From Isochrysis galbana (taxonomy: Eukaryota > Haptophyta > Isochrysidales > Isochrysidaceae), in assembly GCA_018136815.1 (NCBI GenBank), contig CM030933.1, forward strand, positions 4,878,557 to 4,942,556: a DNA stretch of 64,000 bases, read 5' to 3'. Below are positions 1 to 10,094 of this stretch, one piece after another. Position 1 is the stretch's first letter, and each line of letters starts with the position of its first letter. The notes beneath the pieces are model-generated. The model searched no databases, had not been told where the DNA came from, and worked only from the letters and a program-made list of their open reading frames with translations. A program made the position numbers and the translations under genes.

Positions 1-1103
1 AGCACACCGTGGCGCCACGGCCGCCCCCTCCTCCCCCGCCCGCTCTACAACACCCGCCGCCCCCACCGCCCCCGCCCTTCGGACGACGCGATTCCGATCC
101 TTCCCTCTACGAACTCGTTTTCGATCCTCACGATTTCCGCCCCTCGCCCGACCGGCCGCCACGCTTAATCTCCCTACCACCGGGCTCCACCGCAGCCCTC
201 GCCTACGACCTCGACCCCGACACCTACCACTCCTGGCTCCGGCGGCTCACAACCAGATGCGTCCTTGCGCACGAGCCTTTCCGCGCCTTCTTCCGTCGCC
301 CCCTTTCATCCCCCACCCTCTCCACCGAGCTCCTCCTCGACCGCTCCCTCTCCTCCATCATCCTCGACTGCCTCTCCCCCGGCGCCACCCGCGTTGCCAA
401 CCTCCTCGACGATTGCCCAGAGGAAGCCCTCGACGGCGGACGCGCCCTCCTCCGCCACATCGAGTCGACCATGTCCAGCCTCACCGGCGCCGCGGCCGAA
501 GACGCCGAAGAGTCCTTCCTCACCTTCGCCCCTTTCATCGTCGGCATGTCCCCGGAGGCCGCGCGTCGTGCCGCGCAGATCGCCATCCACCGTTTCCGCC
601 GCCTCCCCACGTTCAACCCCTCTGACCCCCTCGCCATCCACCGCATGCTCCTCCGCAAACTCCCGGACGGAGTAGCCCCCGGCCGCATCCAAGCCCTCCG
701 CGAGCTCAGCGAAGCCAACCCGCTCCGCCGGGCGAACGGCCTCTTCTACGTCTCCGTCACCTTCCACCCCCCCCCGGCGGCCGCCGCCGCCTCCCTCCTC
801 AACACCAACGACAAAGCGCTCCTCTGGGCCGCCCGCCTCGGTCTCGACTCCGCCAGCCTCACCGCCACCTCCCGCGTTTCTCCGCCGCCATCGCCGCGCA
901 CGTCGGCCTGTCCGAGCCCGCCCCCGTCCAGCTCGAAGCCCTCGCCGATGCAAAACCTGGGGGGACCGCAACATCTACGGCGTCCTCGTCACCTTCGGCG
1001 GCGGTGCGATCTTTCACCAGACAAAGAAATTGGCAGGCGGACGCCTGCGTCCGCTACGCAACCAACAACTCCTGGGCGCACGTCGCCATCGCCTGAAGCC
1101 GCT
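1..1103 (+). pseudogene. retrotransposon gag-like fragment, frameshifted
   Basis: An open frame from position 9 begins with GTG and has no early ATG, so the true start lies outside the window or has been lost. After a proline-rich head, residues about 45-260 form a helical region with the pattern 'DPDTYHSWLRRL' followed by many short helices, which resembles the gag of Ty1/copia-type elements. Near position 880 the protein-like frame shifts by one base and continues to a stop at about 1095. In a third frame, about 950-1045 reads 'GVLVTFGGGAIFHQTKK', reminiscent of the copia RNase H strand containing GGGAI. The family assignment is tentative. Overlapping frames on both strands are products of the C-rich composition. 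Confidence 0.35.
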
Positions 1104-1735
1104 TCACGCCCTCCCCCTTTCCGCCTTCCGCAATGCGCTCGCTTCGTTTCTCGCCTCTCGCATTGGGGGGGGTGTTGCGGGTAAAGGGGGTCACTCCTTC
1201 CCTCTTGTACATTTCCCCCGCCGTCTAGGTTTCCCCGCGTGACTTCCCCCTTACTGTCACGCTCCGACGCCCCCTCCTCGCGTCGCCATCTAGGTTCGTC
1301 TCCCCCCCCCGCACGGAAGTCTCCCCCCCTCGCTCCCTCCCCAGTTTCCCCTCCCCGAGTGTTTCCCTTGTTCTCCCGGCCTCCTTTCATCCCTCTCTTT
1401 TTCCGCGTCTCCCCTCTCCCGACGCGCGTTCCTTTCCCGCGAGTGTCTTCCCCCGTATCCTTCGTCCAGCGATCAGCGCCACCGCTCGAGCGCTCCTGTC
1501 CCCTTCTCGTCTGCCTGTGCTCTCCGTGCTCGTCCCGCCCGTCCTCATGCTGCCCGAGGCCGAACCCTCGGTCTCGCCCCCGTCCGCACGTGCCTCCCCC
1601 GTTCGTGTCCCTCCGTCCCCTGCGCCCCCTTCCATTTGTACCTCACATGTTAATGTCATGCACAGCCCTTCCACACCAACACGCACAGCAACCACAGCCC
1701 TTCACCACTCATCCCACCCACAGTCGCCTTGATTT
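1104..1735. other. C/T-rich non-coding stretch
   Basis: Strongly pyrimidine-biased sequence on the plus strand with no coding pattern on either strand. It could be a decayed LTR or UTR of the gag-like fragment; no terminal duplication was seen. Confidence 0.4.
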
Positions 1736-1739
1736 GGGC

Positions 1740-2039
1740 TGGCGGTACGAGAGCGGCGGATGGAGATGGGCCAAGTTGTGCTCTGGCTCTGGCTACCCTG
1801 GCTCAGGTTGTCTGCAGGGGAACATGGCTTCGATTGTGGCTGGTGGGGAGGAGAGGGCGCGGGAGCCATGTCGACGTCCTGGTCGGGCGGGGTGGAAGCC
1901 TGCGAGCGCTTTGGCTCCGGCGGCTTGGGGCGCGTCCCAGTTGGGCCAACGGCCGTTGGGGCGCGACGTGACTGCGGTGGGTTGGGAAGGGGGAAGCCGT
2001 CGGCGCGCGCTCCATCACTCAACCTATAACAATAGTTTT
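1740..2039 (-). pseudogene. LINE ORF1 5' fragment, frameshifted copy
   Basis: Reads leftward from an ATG at 2015 (MERAPTA), preceded by the family hairpin at about 2022-2039 with one stem mismatch. The frame shifts after about 20 residues; the family motif 'RPKPPEPKRSQA' followed by 'DQDVDM' continues in another frame to about 1740. This is a dead copy of the ORF1 that is long and open at 4325-5413. Confidence 0.75.
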
Positions 2040-2040
2040 C

Positions 2041-2553
2041 GACACAAACTCAAGAATGATCGCTCTATGGCAAGGAGACAGTTCCTCGGGGAAAGGTGTG
2101 TCCCTATGGGGTCTCCAAGCTCCAAGGGACAAGCAAGAAAGTCAGGAGTCCGGCCACCGGGCGTCCAAGCGTCAGGCGGCCGGATTGTCATCTCTGCTGG
2201 CTTGGAGGCGGCAGACGGGTCCAAGAGCAGATCATAAAGTGCGCCACAAAACTCGCCCTCCGAGAACGATCGCACGCGCACACCCCACCAACACACATCA
2301 AGAGATAAGCGCTCATCGAATCGCGCACGAGGTCCGTATCAAGCTCAACTACGAGCAATAAACGCACGCTGACGCGGCAAAGACGTGTCGGGCGTGACGT
2401 CAATACGCATACGCAGGGGCCAAGCGAATAGATCGCCTAAAGCATCGACTATCGACCGATCAGCCTCGAGTCACTCTCACAGATCCGCAGCCAATTTATG
2501 CTCCAAGTGAATGGCGACGGACACAAATGCACAAAGTATGAGCTCGAGTCCCG
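2041..2553. other. intergenic, nothing recognised
   Basis: No conserved coding pattern. It lies downstream of the zinc-finger gene, so part is presumably its 3' UTR and flank. Confidence 0.4.
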
Positions 2554-3243
2554 TCATCCCATGAGCGCAAGACGGCCATTGCCTTGCCGGCAGGTCGACT
2601 TCATGGTCACGTGCTGGAGCATCGAATTGAGAGTCGCAAACTGTCGGCCACAGGTTGGGCAGTGGTAATTGTTGCCACCACCAACATAGCCATCACTCCA
2701 ATCTCGCTCGCCGTATTGGTCGAAAGTGAGCATTTTCTGACTGTTGGTGAACATTCCTTCCGCACCCCCATTGGCCTCTCGCTGCCTCGCCAGGGCGTAC
2801 ATCTGCCGCCCCGCATTCTCTCTTCCGGGGCACGCAGGGCAGCATCCGCTCTCAAAATGCTGCGCGGTGCCAACTATATCAAAGTAACGCTTGCCGCACC
2901 CGGGGCACGGCACGTCCCTGCTGCGCCTGGACTGCGCCGCAGGCTCTTGGTCCCGGGTGTGGTACCCGCATCCGGTGTGCGTGCGCGGGTTCTTCATGAT
3001 CTGTTTGAGCTGGCCCCACGTCGTCACGTCCCTGCGGAAGAGCTGCGTCTTGCGCTGGCGCGGGTGGTTGAGGTACGAGCCGACTGTGCCGGTGGTGCAC
3101 CACACGTTGAGCTGCATCTGCTCACCGTGCTCGTCCGATTTACGCAGAATGACGAGCTCGCCCTGCGACCACTGGTAATCGTGCTTGTACCAGCCATAGT
3201 GCTCGCCCCAGTCACTCACGTCGTCGGGATGGAACACGCCCAT
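2554..3243 (-). CDS. two-finger C2H2/C2HC zinc protein
   Basis: A 229-residue intronless ORF starting at the ATG at 3243; the upstream extension uses TTG only. Residues 10-95 hold a conserved-looking region with 'HPRQRKTQLFRRDVT' followed by 'NPRTHTGCGYH', a combination I associate with a eukaryotic C2H2-domain family found in fungi and algae. Finger 1 uses C113, C116, H129 and C134; finger 2 uses C195, C198, H211 and C218, so both have Cys in place of the last His. No signal peptide or membrane segment is visible. RNA or DNA binding is likely from the fingers, but no function is known to me. Confidence 0.75.
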   Translation of the reverse strand: MGVFHPDDVSDWGEHYGWYKHDYQWSQGELVILRKSDEHGEQMQLNVWCTTGTVGSYLNHPRQRKTQLFRRDVTTWGQLKQIMKNPRTHTGCGYHTRDQEPAAQSRRSRDVPCPGCGKRYFDIVGTAQHFESGCCPACPGRENAGRQMYALARQREANGGAEGMFTNSQKMLTFDQYGERDWSDGYVGGGNNYHCPTCGRQFATLNSMLQHVTMKSTCRQGNGRLALMG

Positions 3244-3794
3244 CGCGAGAACGAGCAAGGGCCTTGGGAGGAAGGCGGATCGGCACTCAACTTCTTGCTC
3301 CCCACAAGAGAATCACACAACTTTTTCTTTCCTCTGTTCCCTAAAGTAGTCCCCCCCCGCGCCGGGCCGCCTTGAGATTGAACGTACTAGTAGTCTAGGC
3401 GAGGAAAATTAACTGAGGGCATGGCTACAGTAGGGGTGCACCATTAAGAAACCACCCCATTAAGGACAGTGTACAAGGAAAAATTGACCGTCCGTGTGCT
3501 AAGAAACCTACATAGAGCGAAAGGGCACCGGTCATGAACAAGAAACTGAATGAGCAAGAAAGCTCCTATGTACGCGCAACAGGAACAGGGGAGCGCCAAT
3601 AGAGCTTCGGCGCGCCGCGCGTGGCTCGTGGCTCAACACTTATTTTTTACATACCGGATACCGGAGGGGTGGCAAAGAGGGGGGCTTGTCGGGGGGACCC
3701 CAAGAATCCGCCGATACGTAAGAAACCCAATGGGACAAGCTGATGTCACCGATAACCGATAAGAAACCAGAAATCATTATTACCCGGCGCGGTC
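3244..3794. other. intergenic, upstream of zinc-finger gene
   Basis: Likely 5' flank of the minus-strand zinc-finger gene. No gene was recognised; the short ORF at 3550-3762 has no family features. Confidence 0.4.
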
Positions 3795-4318
3795 ATCAAC
3801 TACTTTTATAAGTAGGAGGCCAATGGGGGCCTCGTGCCCCCCTCTCTCCATCGAAGCCCCCCCGTGGGTGGGCTTGTGGGCCTGCACAACCAACCTCAGC
3901 CCCTGCCTGTGACACCAATCTGGCCCAGACCTTCGCCGAGCGCGCGCCGCGCGCCGCACGCACTCGCCTGCACTGGCCCTCGCTCGTGCGCTCGTGCTGA
4001 CCCCCCCCCCCTTCACCACTGAGCCACAGACCACCGAGGCCGCGAGGTGGGCACCCAGCACCCAGGGCCAGCGAGGCGAGCGAGGGGGAGGCAGGAGAGG
4101 CCAGGGGCACTGCCCCAGCCTCCACTGCCCCCTGACCCCTGAGCTGCCCTGGCTGGCCCTCTGGGTGGGCCCGAGGGGCCCCCCAGAAGGGGGCCATGGC
4201 GCGCGCCATGCAGCACACGCCCGTAGGCCCGTAGGAGAACGAAGAGAACAACGGGAAAAGAACGACGAAAAAACGACACGATCCGGCTCGCGAATAGGTA
4301 AGAGAACCGCCTGTTTAC
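3795..4318 (+). mobile_element. LINE 5' leader (hairpin A plus GC-rich leader)
   Basis: Starts with a perfect hairpin at 3800-3815 (stem CTACTT, loop TTAT), followed by the GC-rich leader also seen at 15204-15637, 48868-49100 and 58533-59085. Shared blocks include the segment around 'CCCCTGAGCTGCCCT' and the ending 'AGGTAAGAGAA'. The leader is plus-strand while the adjoining ORF1 is minus-strand, so the two are inverted relative to each other. This could reflect a 5' inversion during insertion or two abutting copies. Confidence 0.7.
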
Positions 4319-4324
4319 GATATA

Positions 4325-5413
4325 TCAACGGGAGGATTCCACTTTGGTGATCCCCTCCAGGGTGGTTTTGGCGCGCTGTTGGTTGCCCCTAAGCACATGG
4401 AAGCCTTCGCGCTCTAGCGCGCTAGCTAGGTTGCGAGTCTTGGTCTTGTACGCTTTGATCGGATCAAAGATACGAAAGACTAAGTACGTGGCTACCTCCT
4501 TTAGAGAGGACCGGATCGCGCTAGACTTGCGCGGGGCTGAGTCGGCTAGCGCCCCATAGGTGATCGCGAATTCGTGCGGGATGCCCGAAAGGGTGGCTTG
4601 GAGCTTGTCACCATATGCGGCCTTAAATTGATCGTGCGCATCTTCATCGACATAGAAGATCCAAGGGCCCTTGCGGCCCTTGTCCATTCCATCCGGGGTG
4701 GCATCCAGGCCTTCCAATTTGGTGAGCAGGTATTTCATGTATGTTGCGACGTCCTCGCTCTTGATGTCTTTCTTTTCCTCAGCTAGCTGAGCTAGTTGAA
4801 TGAAAAAAGGAGTGTCATCCGGCTCCTCTTCATCCTCATCATGAGGGGGGGAAGCGAATTGTGTGACATTGTTAGGGGTTGGTTTTGGATCCGACTGTGG
4901 GTCTGCTCGCTTGCGCGAGGGCGGCTGAGGTTGCTTGGCAGGTTGAGGTGGGGCCTTCTGCGCTTCTTGTGGATGCTTTCCTTTGGGTCCAGCCGCCTCA
5001 GCGTACGACTTCTGGTTGATGTTTGAGTATGGGTTGGAAGCCGAAAAGGCCCCTGTGAGAGTTTGTTGTGTGAAGTGCCCGCCCACGAGGGGTGCACTGT
5101 TGGTAGGAGTTGCCACCCTGGGGGTGGCAGCAGAGCTGCCACCACCCAAGGGGAGTCCTTGTTGCTGTGGAGGTCCGGTGGGCAGAAGAGGCAGAGCCAA
5201 TTGCTGGCTCTGCTGGTCTGCAGGGAACAGGATTCTTCCTGTCCCCTGCTTCTGTGGCTGGAGGGGAGGCGAGGGCGGGCAGATCATGTCGACGTCTGTG
5301 TCAGTCAGAGGGGCGGCCTGCGAGCGCTTCGGCTCCGGCGGCTTGGGGCGGCCCCGGTGGGGCGTCGTGGCGGCGGGGGGCTGGGAGGTGGGAGCGGTCG
5401 GCGCGCGCTCCAT
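4325..5413 (-). CDS. LINE ORF1 protein, longest open copy
   Basis: A 362-residue ORF from the ATG at 5413, the longest open ORF1 of the family here. The N-terminus is MERAPTAPTSQPP, followed by 'RPKPPEPKRSQAAPLTD', then a long Pro/Gln-rich linker. The acidic patch 'DEDEEEPDDTPFF' leads into a helical C-terminal half (about residues 200-362) with a possible small RNA-binding fold around 'WIFYVDEDAHDQF'. By analogy with other LINEs it would bind element RNA. ORF2 is absent next to it: beyond the stop lies an inverted 5' leader. The copy may encode protein but is not a complete element. Confidence 0.75.
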   Translation of the reverse strand: MERAPTAPTSQPPAATTPHRGRPKPPEPKRSQAAPLTDTDVDMICPPSPPLQPQKQGTGRILFPADQQSQQLALPLLPTGPPQQQGLPLGGGSSAATPRVATPTNSAPLVGGHFTQQTLTGAFSASNPYSNINQKSYAEAAGPKGKHPQEAQKAPPQPAKQPQPPSRKRADPQSDPKPTPNNVTQFASPPHDEDEEEPDDTPFFIQLAQLAEEKKDIKSEDVATYMKYLLTKLEGLDATPDGMDKGRKGPWIFYVDEDAHDQFKAAYGDKLQATLSGIPHEFAITYGALADSAPRKSSAIRSSLKEVATYLVFRIFDPIKAYKTKTRNLASALEREGFHVLRGNQQRAKTTLEGITKVESSR

Positions 5414-5418
5414 CGCTG

Positions 5419-5436
5419 AAACTATAACAATAGTTT
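5419..5436 (-). repeat. LINE hairpin B upstream of ORF1
   Basis: On the minus strand this is a perfect inverted repeat (stem AAACTAT, loop TGTT) ending 5 bases before the ORF1 ATG at 5413. The same hairpin occurs at 15638-15655, 21450-21467, 27718-27734 and 40500-40517. Different but still pairing stems occupy the same place at 39112-39129 and 52255-52272. Confidence 0.85.
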
Positions 5437-5836
5437 TTGTGTAGGGCTATAGCATAGTAGCGTCGGGCCTCTGCCGTTGTTGTGTTGCGCCCCCCCCCCC
5501 TTCCCTTGCGCCTACTTGGCAGATAGCGCCGCGCCAACCGCACGCATGTGGACGGCATTCGCATGTGGGGCACACGCTTTGGCGCACATGTATTTACCGC
5601 GGCCGCCGCGTTTCACGCCAGCTCTCAAACACCTCTTCGGCAGCTAAAAGCTATGGCTACAGTCGTCACTACGCTTTGAGCTCAAAGATCTGCAATACCT
5701 TTGTGAGAAAACAGAACTAGGCGCATCACCATCCTTCTACCTCCTCCGAGGAGTCCCTTGCGCATACGCGCCATGTAAGATACTCCTGCCGCTTTGTGAT
5801 GTCAGTCCAAAGTATGAGATATCGCAGCAACCATCA
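5437..5836. other. intergenic, nothing recognised
   Basis: Between the 5' end of the LINE ORF1 copy and the 3' end of the WW-domain gene. No coding pattern was seen. Confidence 0.4.
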
Positions 5837-7810
5837 TCAGTTGCAGTCGCTGGTTGGTGGTGGTGTCCCTCCTTTTTGCTCCTGTGCCCTTGGGTCTGTC
5901 AGCCCAAGCTCTCGCATCTTCCGGAGCGACTCGGCTACCATCCGTTGCGTATCATGGATGTTCTGCACCGCCTTGGCTCGTATTGCCGCTCGCCCATTAC
6001 GCACAGCGGTCTCATTTCCTGGAGGCCCGTTAGAGTAGTTTAGAGTGACATGAGGCAGGGGCGTGCCGTCGAGTTTCATCCGCTCCCACATTTTGTCCAC
6101 TGTCGCGACCTCTTTGGCCGCTGCCGCCGCTGCCATGTCGAGGTCACGAGCCATCCGCTTCTCCTCCTCTGACAGCGTGCCGCCCATGGACAAGCTCGAA
6201 GGAGCCGATGACCCCATGGTACAAACGCTGCTCACGTCCGAGTCACGTGTACTAAGCTCAGCGGCATCGATTCGCACTCCTACAGGCGTGCTGGATGCTT
6301 CGGTCGCAGCGGTAACGGGCATGGCCCTGCGTGAATTTGAGGCTTCATCGGTCGATTCGTCTGCCAAAGACATGCCTGGAATACCCAGTAGCGTCGCTGG
6401 CGACTCGGTCGGTGGATCAATCTCCCTTGACATTGTACCGGTGGACATCACCAAAGGCACTGCGGCCGTCTTGGGTTGCTGATAGGAGTCGCCTACTCCA
6501 GTTGCAGGATTGGCCGCAGGGACGTCGGAAGCGGGAGCATGCACTGAATCGAATGGAGCCGGATAGGCGATCAGGTTCGACTGGCCGTCGTGAGCAGAAT
6601 CCTTGGTGTCCGCGCTACCTCTTAGTGCCGGTCCAAGGATCGATGCGGCAGGAACTGGGCTTGAAACGGCAAGGGCGACAGGCTCTGCATCGAAAGTCGT
6701 AGCCGACGGATATAGACCGGCACTCGACGTTTTTGTGGGAGGCGCAGGTGGCGTGGGGGAAGCGGTAGGTACGTCCCAGCTCGTGATCTTGTTGACATAG
6801 TCCACGTAATATGTCCGGCCTGATGCCCTATCTACGCGACGCTCCCAACCGGGTGGAAGAAAAATGGCTGTGTCGACGTGAGCTGTGCGTTGGGGCCGCG
6901 CACCCGTCGAGACAACAGACTCCAGGGTTGCCTCTTCCGAAAGCACAGCGCCCCTGTTGTCCAATGGCCGGGTGGATTGGGCGTTGTGGTTTGATGAGGT
7001 GGGCTCCGTCGTTGCACAATCTGCAGGCGCCTGATGCAAGGGCTGCTGAATGCCCGCTGGAGCTCCTGGGTGTGACATCTCACCCACGGTTGCATCAGGT
7101 GCCGACACCACTGGCGGCACAACCGCTGGAGCTCCTGGTTGTGACATCTCATCCATGGTTGCATCCGGTGCCGACAACACTGACGGCACAACAGCCGAAG
7201 AAGAGGGCTGCGATGAAGGCTGCGCCAGCTTGGCTTGCACAGCTGCCGAAGGGCTGGGCGGGCCATCTGCGGCGACTTGAGCAATGGGCTGCCACGGCGG
7301 TACGACGGGCTCCATCTTCAAGGCTCGACAGAGCTGAGCTGACAGCACCTGAGAGCGGCAGTGCGCTGCGCGGAGTATCTGGAACTCGGCCGGACTGAGC
7401 GGCCTGTGCTGTGAGAGGGCATCGAGCAGCACTGCACTAGCGTGCAACCCCTGCGCGACGCGTGGCGCATCGACGACTGCCCATCGGTCGATGGCATTTG
7501 GGTAGGCGTTGGGTTTGTCTAGCGCTCGTGCCCTCTCGTAGATATCGTACGCGAGAGCGCGCATCGCCGCGCCTGGAGGCTCCTCTGGCGCTCCAAGCAG
7601 CTGCTTCTGTGCCTCGAGACTGTCGAGGAACTGAGCCAGCCACCGCTTGGAAGCAGCGTCCCCTCGACCGGTGGCGAGGCGTAGGCCGAGCGTGGCCGCG
7701 TGCACGCGCAGCTGGTGGGAGACGGGCACGGAGACACGCTCCAGCTCGCGCGCGCGCAGCAGGTACGGCGCGAGCGGGGAGAGGAGCGGCGGCAGCGAGA
7801 GCTCGCTCAT
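5837..7810 (-). CDS. Vta1-like N-terminal domain plus WW-domain protein
   Basis: A 657-residue intronless ORF from the ATG at 7810. Residues about 14-165 resemble the N-terminal MIT-containing half of Vta1/LIP5, the activator of the Vps4 ATPase in multivesicular-body sorting: 'PYLLRARELE', a 'SHQLRVHAATLGLRL' helix and 'FLDSLEAQKQLL'. A canonical WW domain follows at about 318-347, with W322, Y334/Y335, W345 and a following proline. The linker is low-complexity. The usual Vta1 C-terminal Vps4-binding helices are not recognisable; the C-terminus is instead a charged helix around 'SEEEKRMARDLDM' and 'IHDTQRMVAESLRKM'. A 23-residue stretch is duplicated at about 207-252. The role in ESCRT trafficking is inferred. 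Confidence 0.7.
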   Translation of the reverse strand: MSELSLPPLLSPLAPYLLRARELERVSVPVSHQLRVHAATLGLRLATGRGDAASKRWLAQFLDSLEAQKQLLGAPEEPPGAAMRALAYDIYERARALDKPNAYPNAIDRWAVVDAPRVAQGLHASAVLLDALSQHRPLSPAEFQILRAAHCRSQVLSAQLCRALKMEPVVPPWQPIAQVAADGPPSPSAAVQAKLAQPSSQPSSSAVVPSVLSAPDATMDEMSQPGAPAVVPPVVSAPDATVGEMSHPGAPAGIQQPLHQAPADCATTEPTSSNHNAQSTRPLDNRGAVLSEEATLESVVSTGARPQRTAHVDTAIFLPPGWERRVDRASGRTYYVDYVNKITSWDVPTASPTPPAPPTKTSSAGLYPSATTFDAEPVALAVSSPVPAASILGPALRGSADTKDSAHDGQSNLIAYPAPFDSVHAPASDVPAANPATGVGDSYQQPKTAAVPLVMSTGTMSREIDPPTESPATLLGIPGMSLADESTDEASNSRRAMPVTAATEASSTPVGVRIDAAELSTRDSDVSSVCTMGSSAPSSLSMGGTLSEEEKRMARDLDMAAAAAAKEVATVDKMWERMKLDGTPLPHVTLNYSNGPPGNETAVRNGRAAIRAKAVQNIHDTQRMVAESLRKMRELGLTDPRAQEQKGGTPPPTSDCN

Positions 7811-8246
7811 TGCGCAGCAGCCGGGACCCCCCTCTCTCTCCCTCTCTTCCTCCCCGCCCCCGAGAAGGACACTATGTGGTACCCGTACTCCATGTTAAAA
7901 AAGTGTAGACAAGATATATAAATAGGGGGAGGGAGAGAAGCAGAAAATGGTGAGGAGAGAACAAAGACGAGACAAAAAGGGAAGGGAAAAAAGGGAAAGA
8001 AGAGACGAGGAGCTAATTCCTGAAGACACAATGTGATCATGAAGGAGGAGAGGAGGGTGGTAGTAGGAGAGTACGAGACCAAAATTGAGAGAGAAGAGAA
8101 GAGTGAGTGAGTGGATAAGTGGTGGAGAGGTTCTCAAAGGGCGACCAAAACGGATGTGAAAGATTCCAAGGACAGTGTGAATACAAAGAAACTTTGAAGG
8201 TGATCAAGGCGAAGACATTGAGTTGAGTTGGCACTTGTTCGTGGAA

Positions 8247-8281
<35 letters not shown>

Positions 8282-8595
8282 TGGCCCGTCGTAGTCACGC
8301 GGGCCAACCCCCCTAAGGAGGAGTAGTGGGTGCGAGGGTGAGTGCCTAGCTGGGAAACACAGCACACAGTAGGAGCGTCTCCAAGCACAGTAAAAACAGG
8401 CTGTGTTTTACGTTTTACGTTTGTGCAAACACAAACACAGCCAAACACTGTCCAAGACACGGTCCAAACACAGGCTCTCCCATTCCCCCCCCCCCGCACC
8501 CCCCCTCTCTTTTCTCGCGAGGGTGGCCCGAGAAGGAGGTGCAACTCGAGGTTCCCTTTTTTGTTTTTCGTCAACCCCCCCCCCCCGTCTATTTA
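7811..8595. other. 5' flank of the WW gene with a G31 tract
   Basis: Purine-rich sequence (plus strand) upstream of the minus-strand gene, then an uninterrupted run of 31 G at 8247-8277. About 8345-8470 has scattered AAACACAG-type words resembling the hAT terminal motif. A segment containing CTAGCTGGGAAACAC recurs near 26394. No gene was recognised. Confidence 0.5.
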
Positions 8596-8735
8596 GGTAT
8601 GTGTTACCCCCAGGAGCCAACGCCCCCCAGGAGCTCTCGGGGGGCCCCAGGAGCTATCGGGGGGAAATTTTCTCCCGATCGCTAACAGCCCCACCGAGAG
8701 CTACCGGGGGACCGAGAAAATCCCCCGAGAGCTGT
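8596..8735 (+). repeat. left inverted repeat with palindrome array
   Basis: Begins with a GTGTTACCCCC block followed by AGGAGCCAACGCCCCCC; the same words occur in reverse complement at 13141-13180. It is followed by at least four imperfect palindromes of the type CCCCCGATAGCTATCGGGGG. It could be one end of a 4.6-kb inverted-repeat element. Confidence 0.6.
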
Positions 8736-8754
8736 TGGGAGATTGCTCATGGGA

Positions 8755-8995
8755 GGAAATCCTCTTGAGTGGGTGTGCGCCTCTCCCATGGTGGGTAGAA
8801 TCCCTAAAGTGTGCACTTCGTAATGCCCACTTCTGTGGTAGGAGACAGGATTTTGCCTACCTCCCGGTACCCGGTAGCAGTGGCGTGCGCCTCCCACGTC
8901 AGGAAATCCTTTTGTGGTAGGTTATTTGCGCTTGGGCAGTGGTGTGCGCCTCCCACGACCGCACGACAGGAAAGCCTCTTGTGGTAGGTACATAC
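8755..8995 (+). repeat. diverged tandem repeat, about 66-bp unit
   Basis: About two and a half diverged copies of a unit containing 'GTGTGCGCCTCCCACG', then 'CAGGAAATCC' and 'TTGTGGTAGGT'. No coding pattern. Confidence 0.5.
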
Positions 8996-9339
8996 GCTCA
9001 TTGTAGTTGTGAGGCATCGGATTGACCAACCTCAGTGTGACGTTAGCTAGTGTCTAGTGTATTGATGCGGTGTGACAATTGATTTGTCATATGAGTTTGA
9101 AGCTTCAAATTCTCTTCGAGAGCGTCTTGCCGCTTCGCAAGGGCGTCAAGTAACTTTCGCGAAAGTTGGACGTGAGGAGCCGCCCGCATAGCGTTTTCGT
9201 ATGTAACGTTGGTGTGATTACAGTGGGAGAAAAAATGACGTGAGGCGTGAGGCGACAAGCGTCTAATCATCCACCCCACCACACACACTCTCTTACATCT
9301 TACATCCACTTTGACGCGAGCATCGATGGGGATATGCTT
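8996..9339. other. non-coding, nothing firm
   Basis: A minus-strand ORF runs through here (9043-9432), with a helical tail near 'QLSRKLLDALAKRQDALEEN', but its upstream part is minisatellite and no family was recognised. Confidence 0.35.
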
Positions 9340-9500
9340 CCGGGAAATAATGGCGATTGGACGCTTTTTGATGTGTAGGCTGATGGTGATTGAAGGCTTT
9401 TCCATGCTGGTTGTGATTGAACGCGTTTCCATGCTGTGGGTGATGGTGATTGGGCGCTTATCGCCTTTGAACGGGGTGATGGAACGCGTTTGGTCCGTGT
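9340..9500 (+). repeat. minisatellite array 1
   Basis: Repeats of a 30-45 bp unit built from 'GGTGATTGAACGCTTTTC', 'CATGCTGTGGGTGAT' and 'GTGTAGGCTGAT'. The same array recurs at 10095-10250 in the same orientation, bracketing the AT-rich island. Confidence 0.75.
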
Positions 9501-9539
9501 TCTTTCATAACGTCAACGTGACCTTCTAGCGTGGGGGGG

Positions 9540-10085
9540 TCGCATCTTTTCTTCATACAACTTACGCGAGACTGACAACACCCTCTTCACCAATGTCGTT
9601 ACATCGTCTTTGAAATCTTTATCTATCAGAATCAAATCCAAATTATAATCACGTTCATTGGATTATCAATGTTCTTCATTTGATGTTTTAACCCCTCTTT
9701 ATCGGCAATTTGCGTGACCTGATCGTAATTGACATACCCTGTACCCTGTATCGAAACGTCTGAATGATATGTATGCCCTTATGAACCTGCCGTATTCGTC
9801 ATCTTTAAGCCTATTCACGACGTTTTTGTACAGCTCCTTCTCCTTGTTGTTATTAAGAGCTTGGTCAATTTCGTACCGCCACACCCAGTTGTCGGATGTC
9901 GTGCTACCAAGGATATTCTTGATATTTTCCGGATTTAGTACTGTTGTGTAATTTATGTCATCGTCGCTAGTGTTGGACATGTTTGTTATAGTATCGTACA
10001 TATATTTCGTGTCACGCACCACTCGACATGCAGCATACCTTCTTGTCAAACGAGTGGGTTGGATAGCTACCCTCATGATCCCCAC
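9540..10085 (-). other. AT-rich island with a coding-like frame, possibly foreign
   Basis: Base composition drops sharply relative to the GC-rich surroundings. On the minus strand, about 10020-9700 reads as a lysine/asparagine-rich peptide containing 'SDDDINYTTVLNPENIKNI' and 'EKELYKNVVNRLKDDEYG'. Beyond that the protein-like frame shifts, with 'QVTQIADKEGLKHQM' in another frame, and then ends. The codon use is typical of AT-rich genomes such as large DNA viruses or virophages of algae rather than of this host. No family was recognised, so origin is an inference. No complete gene is present. Confidence 0.5.
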
Positions 10086-10094
10086 GATCTTCCG

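Noticed and set aside
1239-2237. A 332-residue plus-strand ORF
   Set aside because: It runs through C/T-rich DNA and antisense of a LINE ORF1; no domain is visible.
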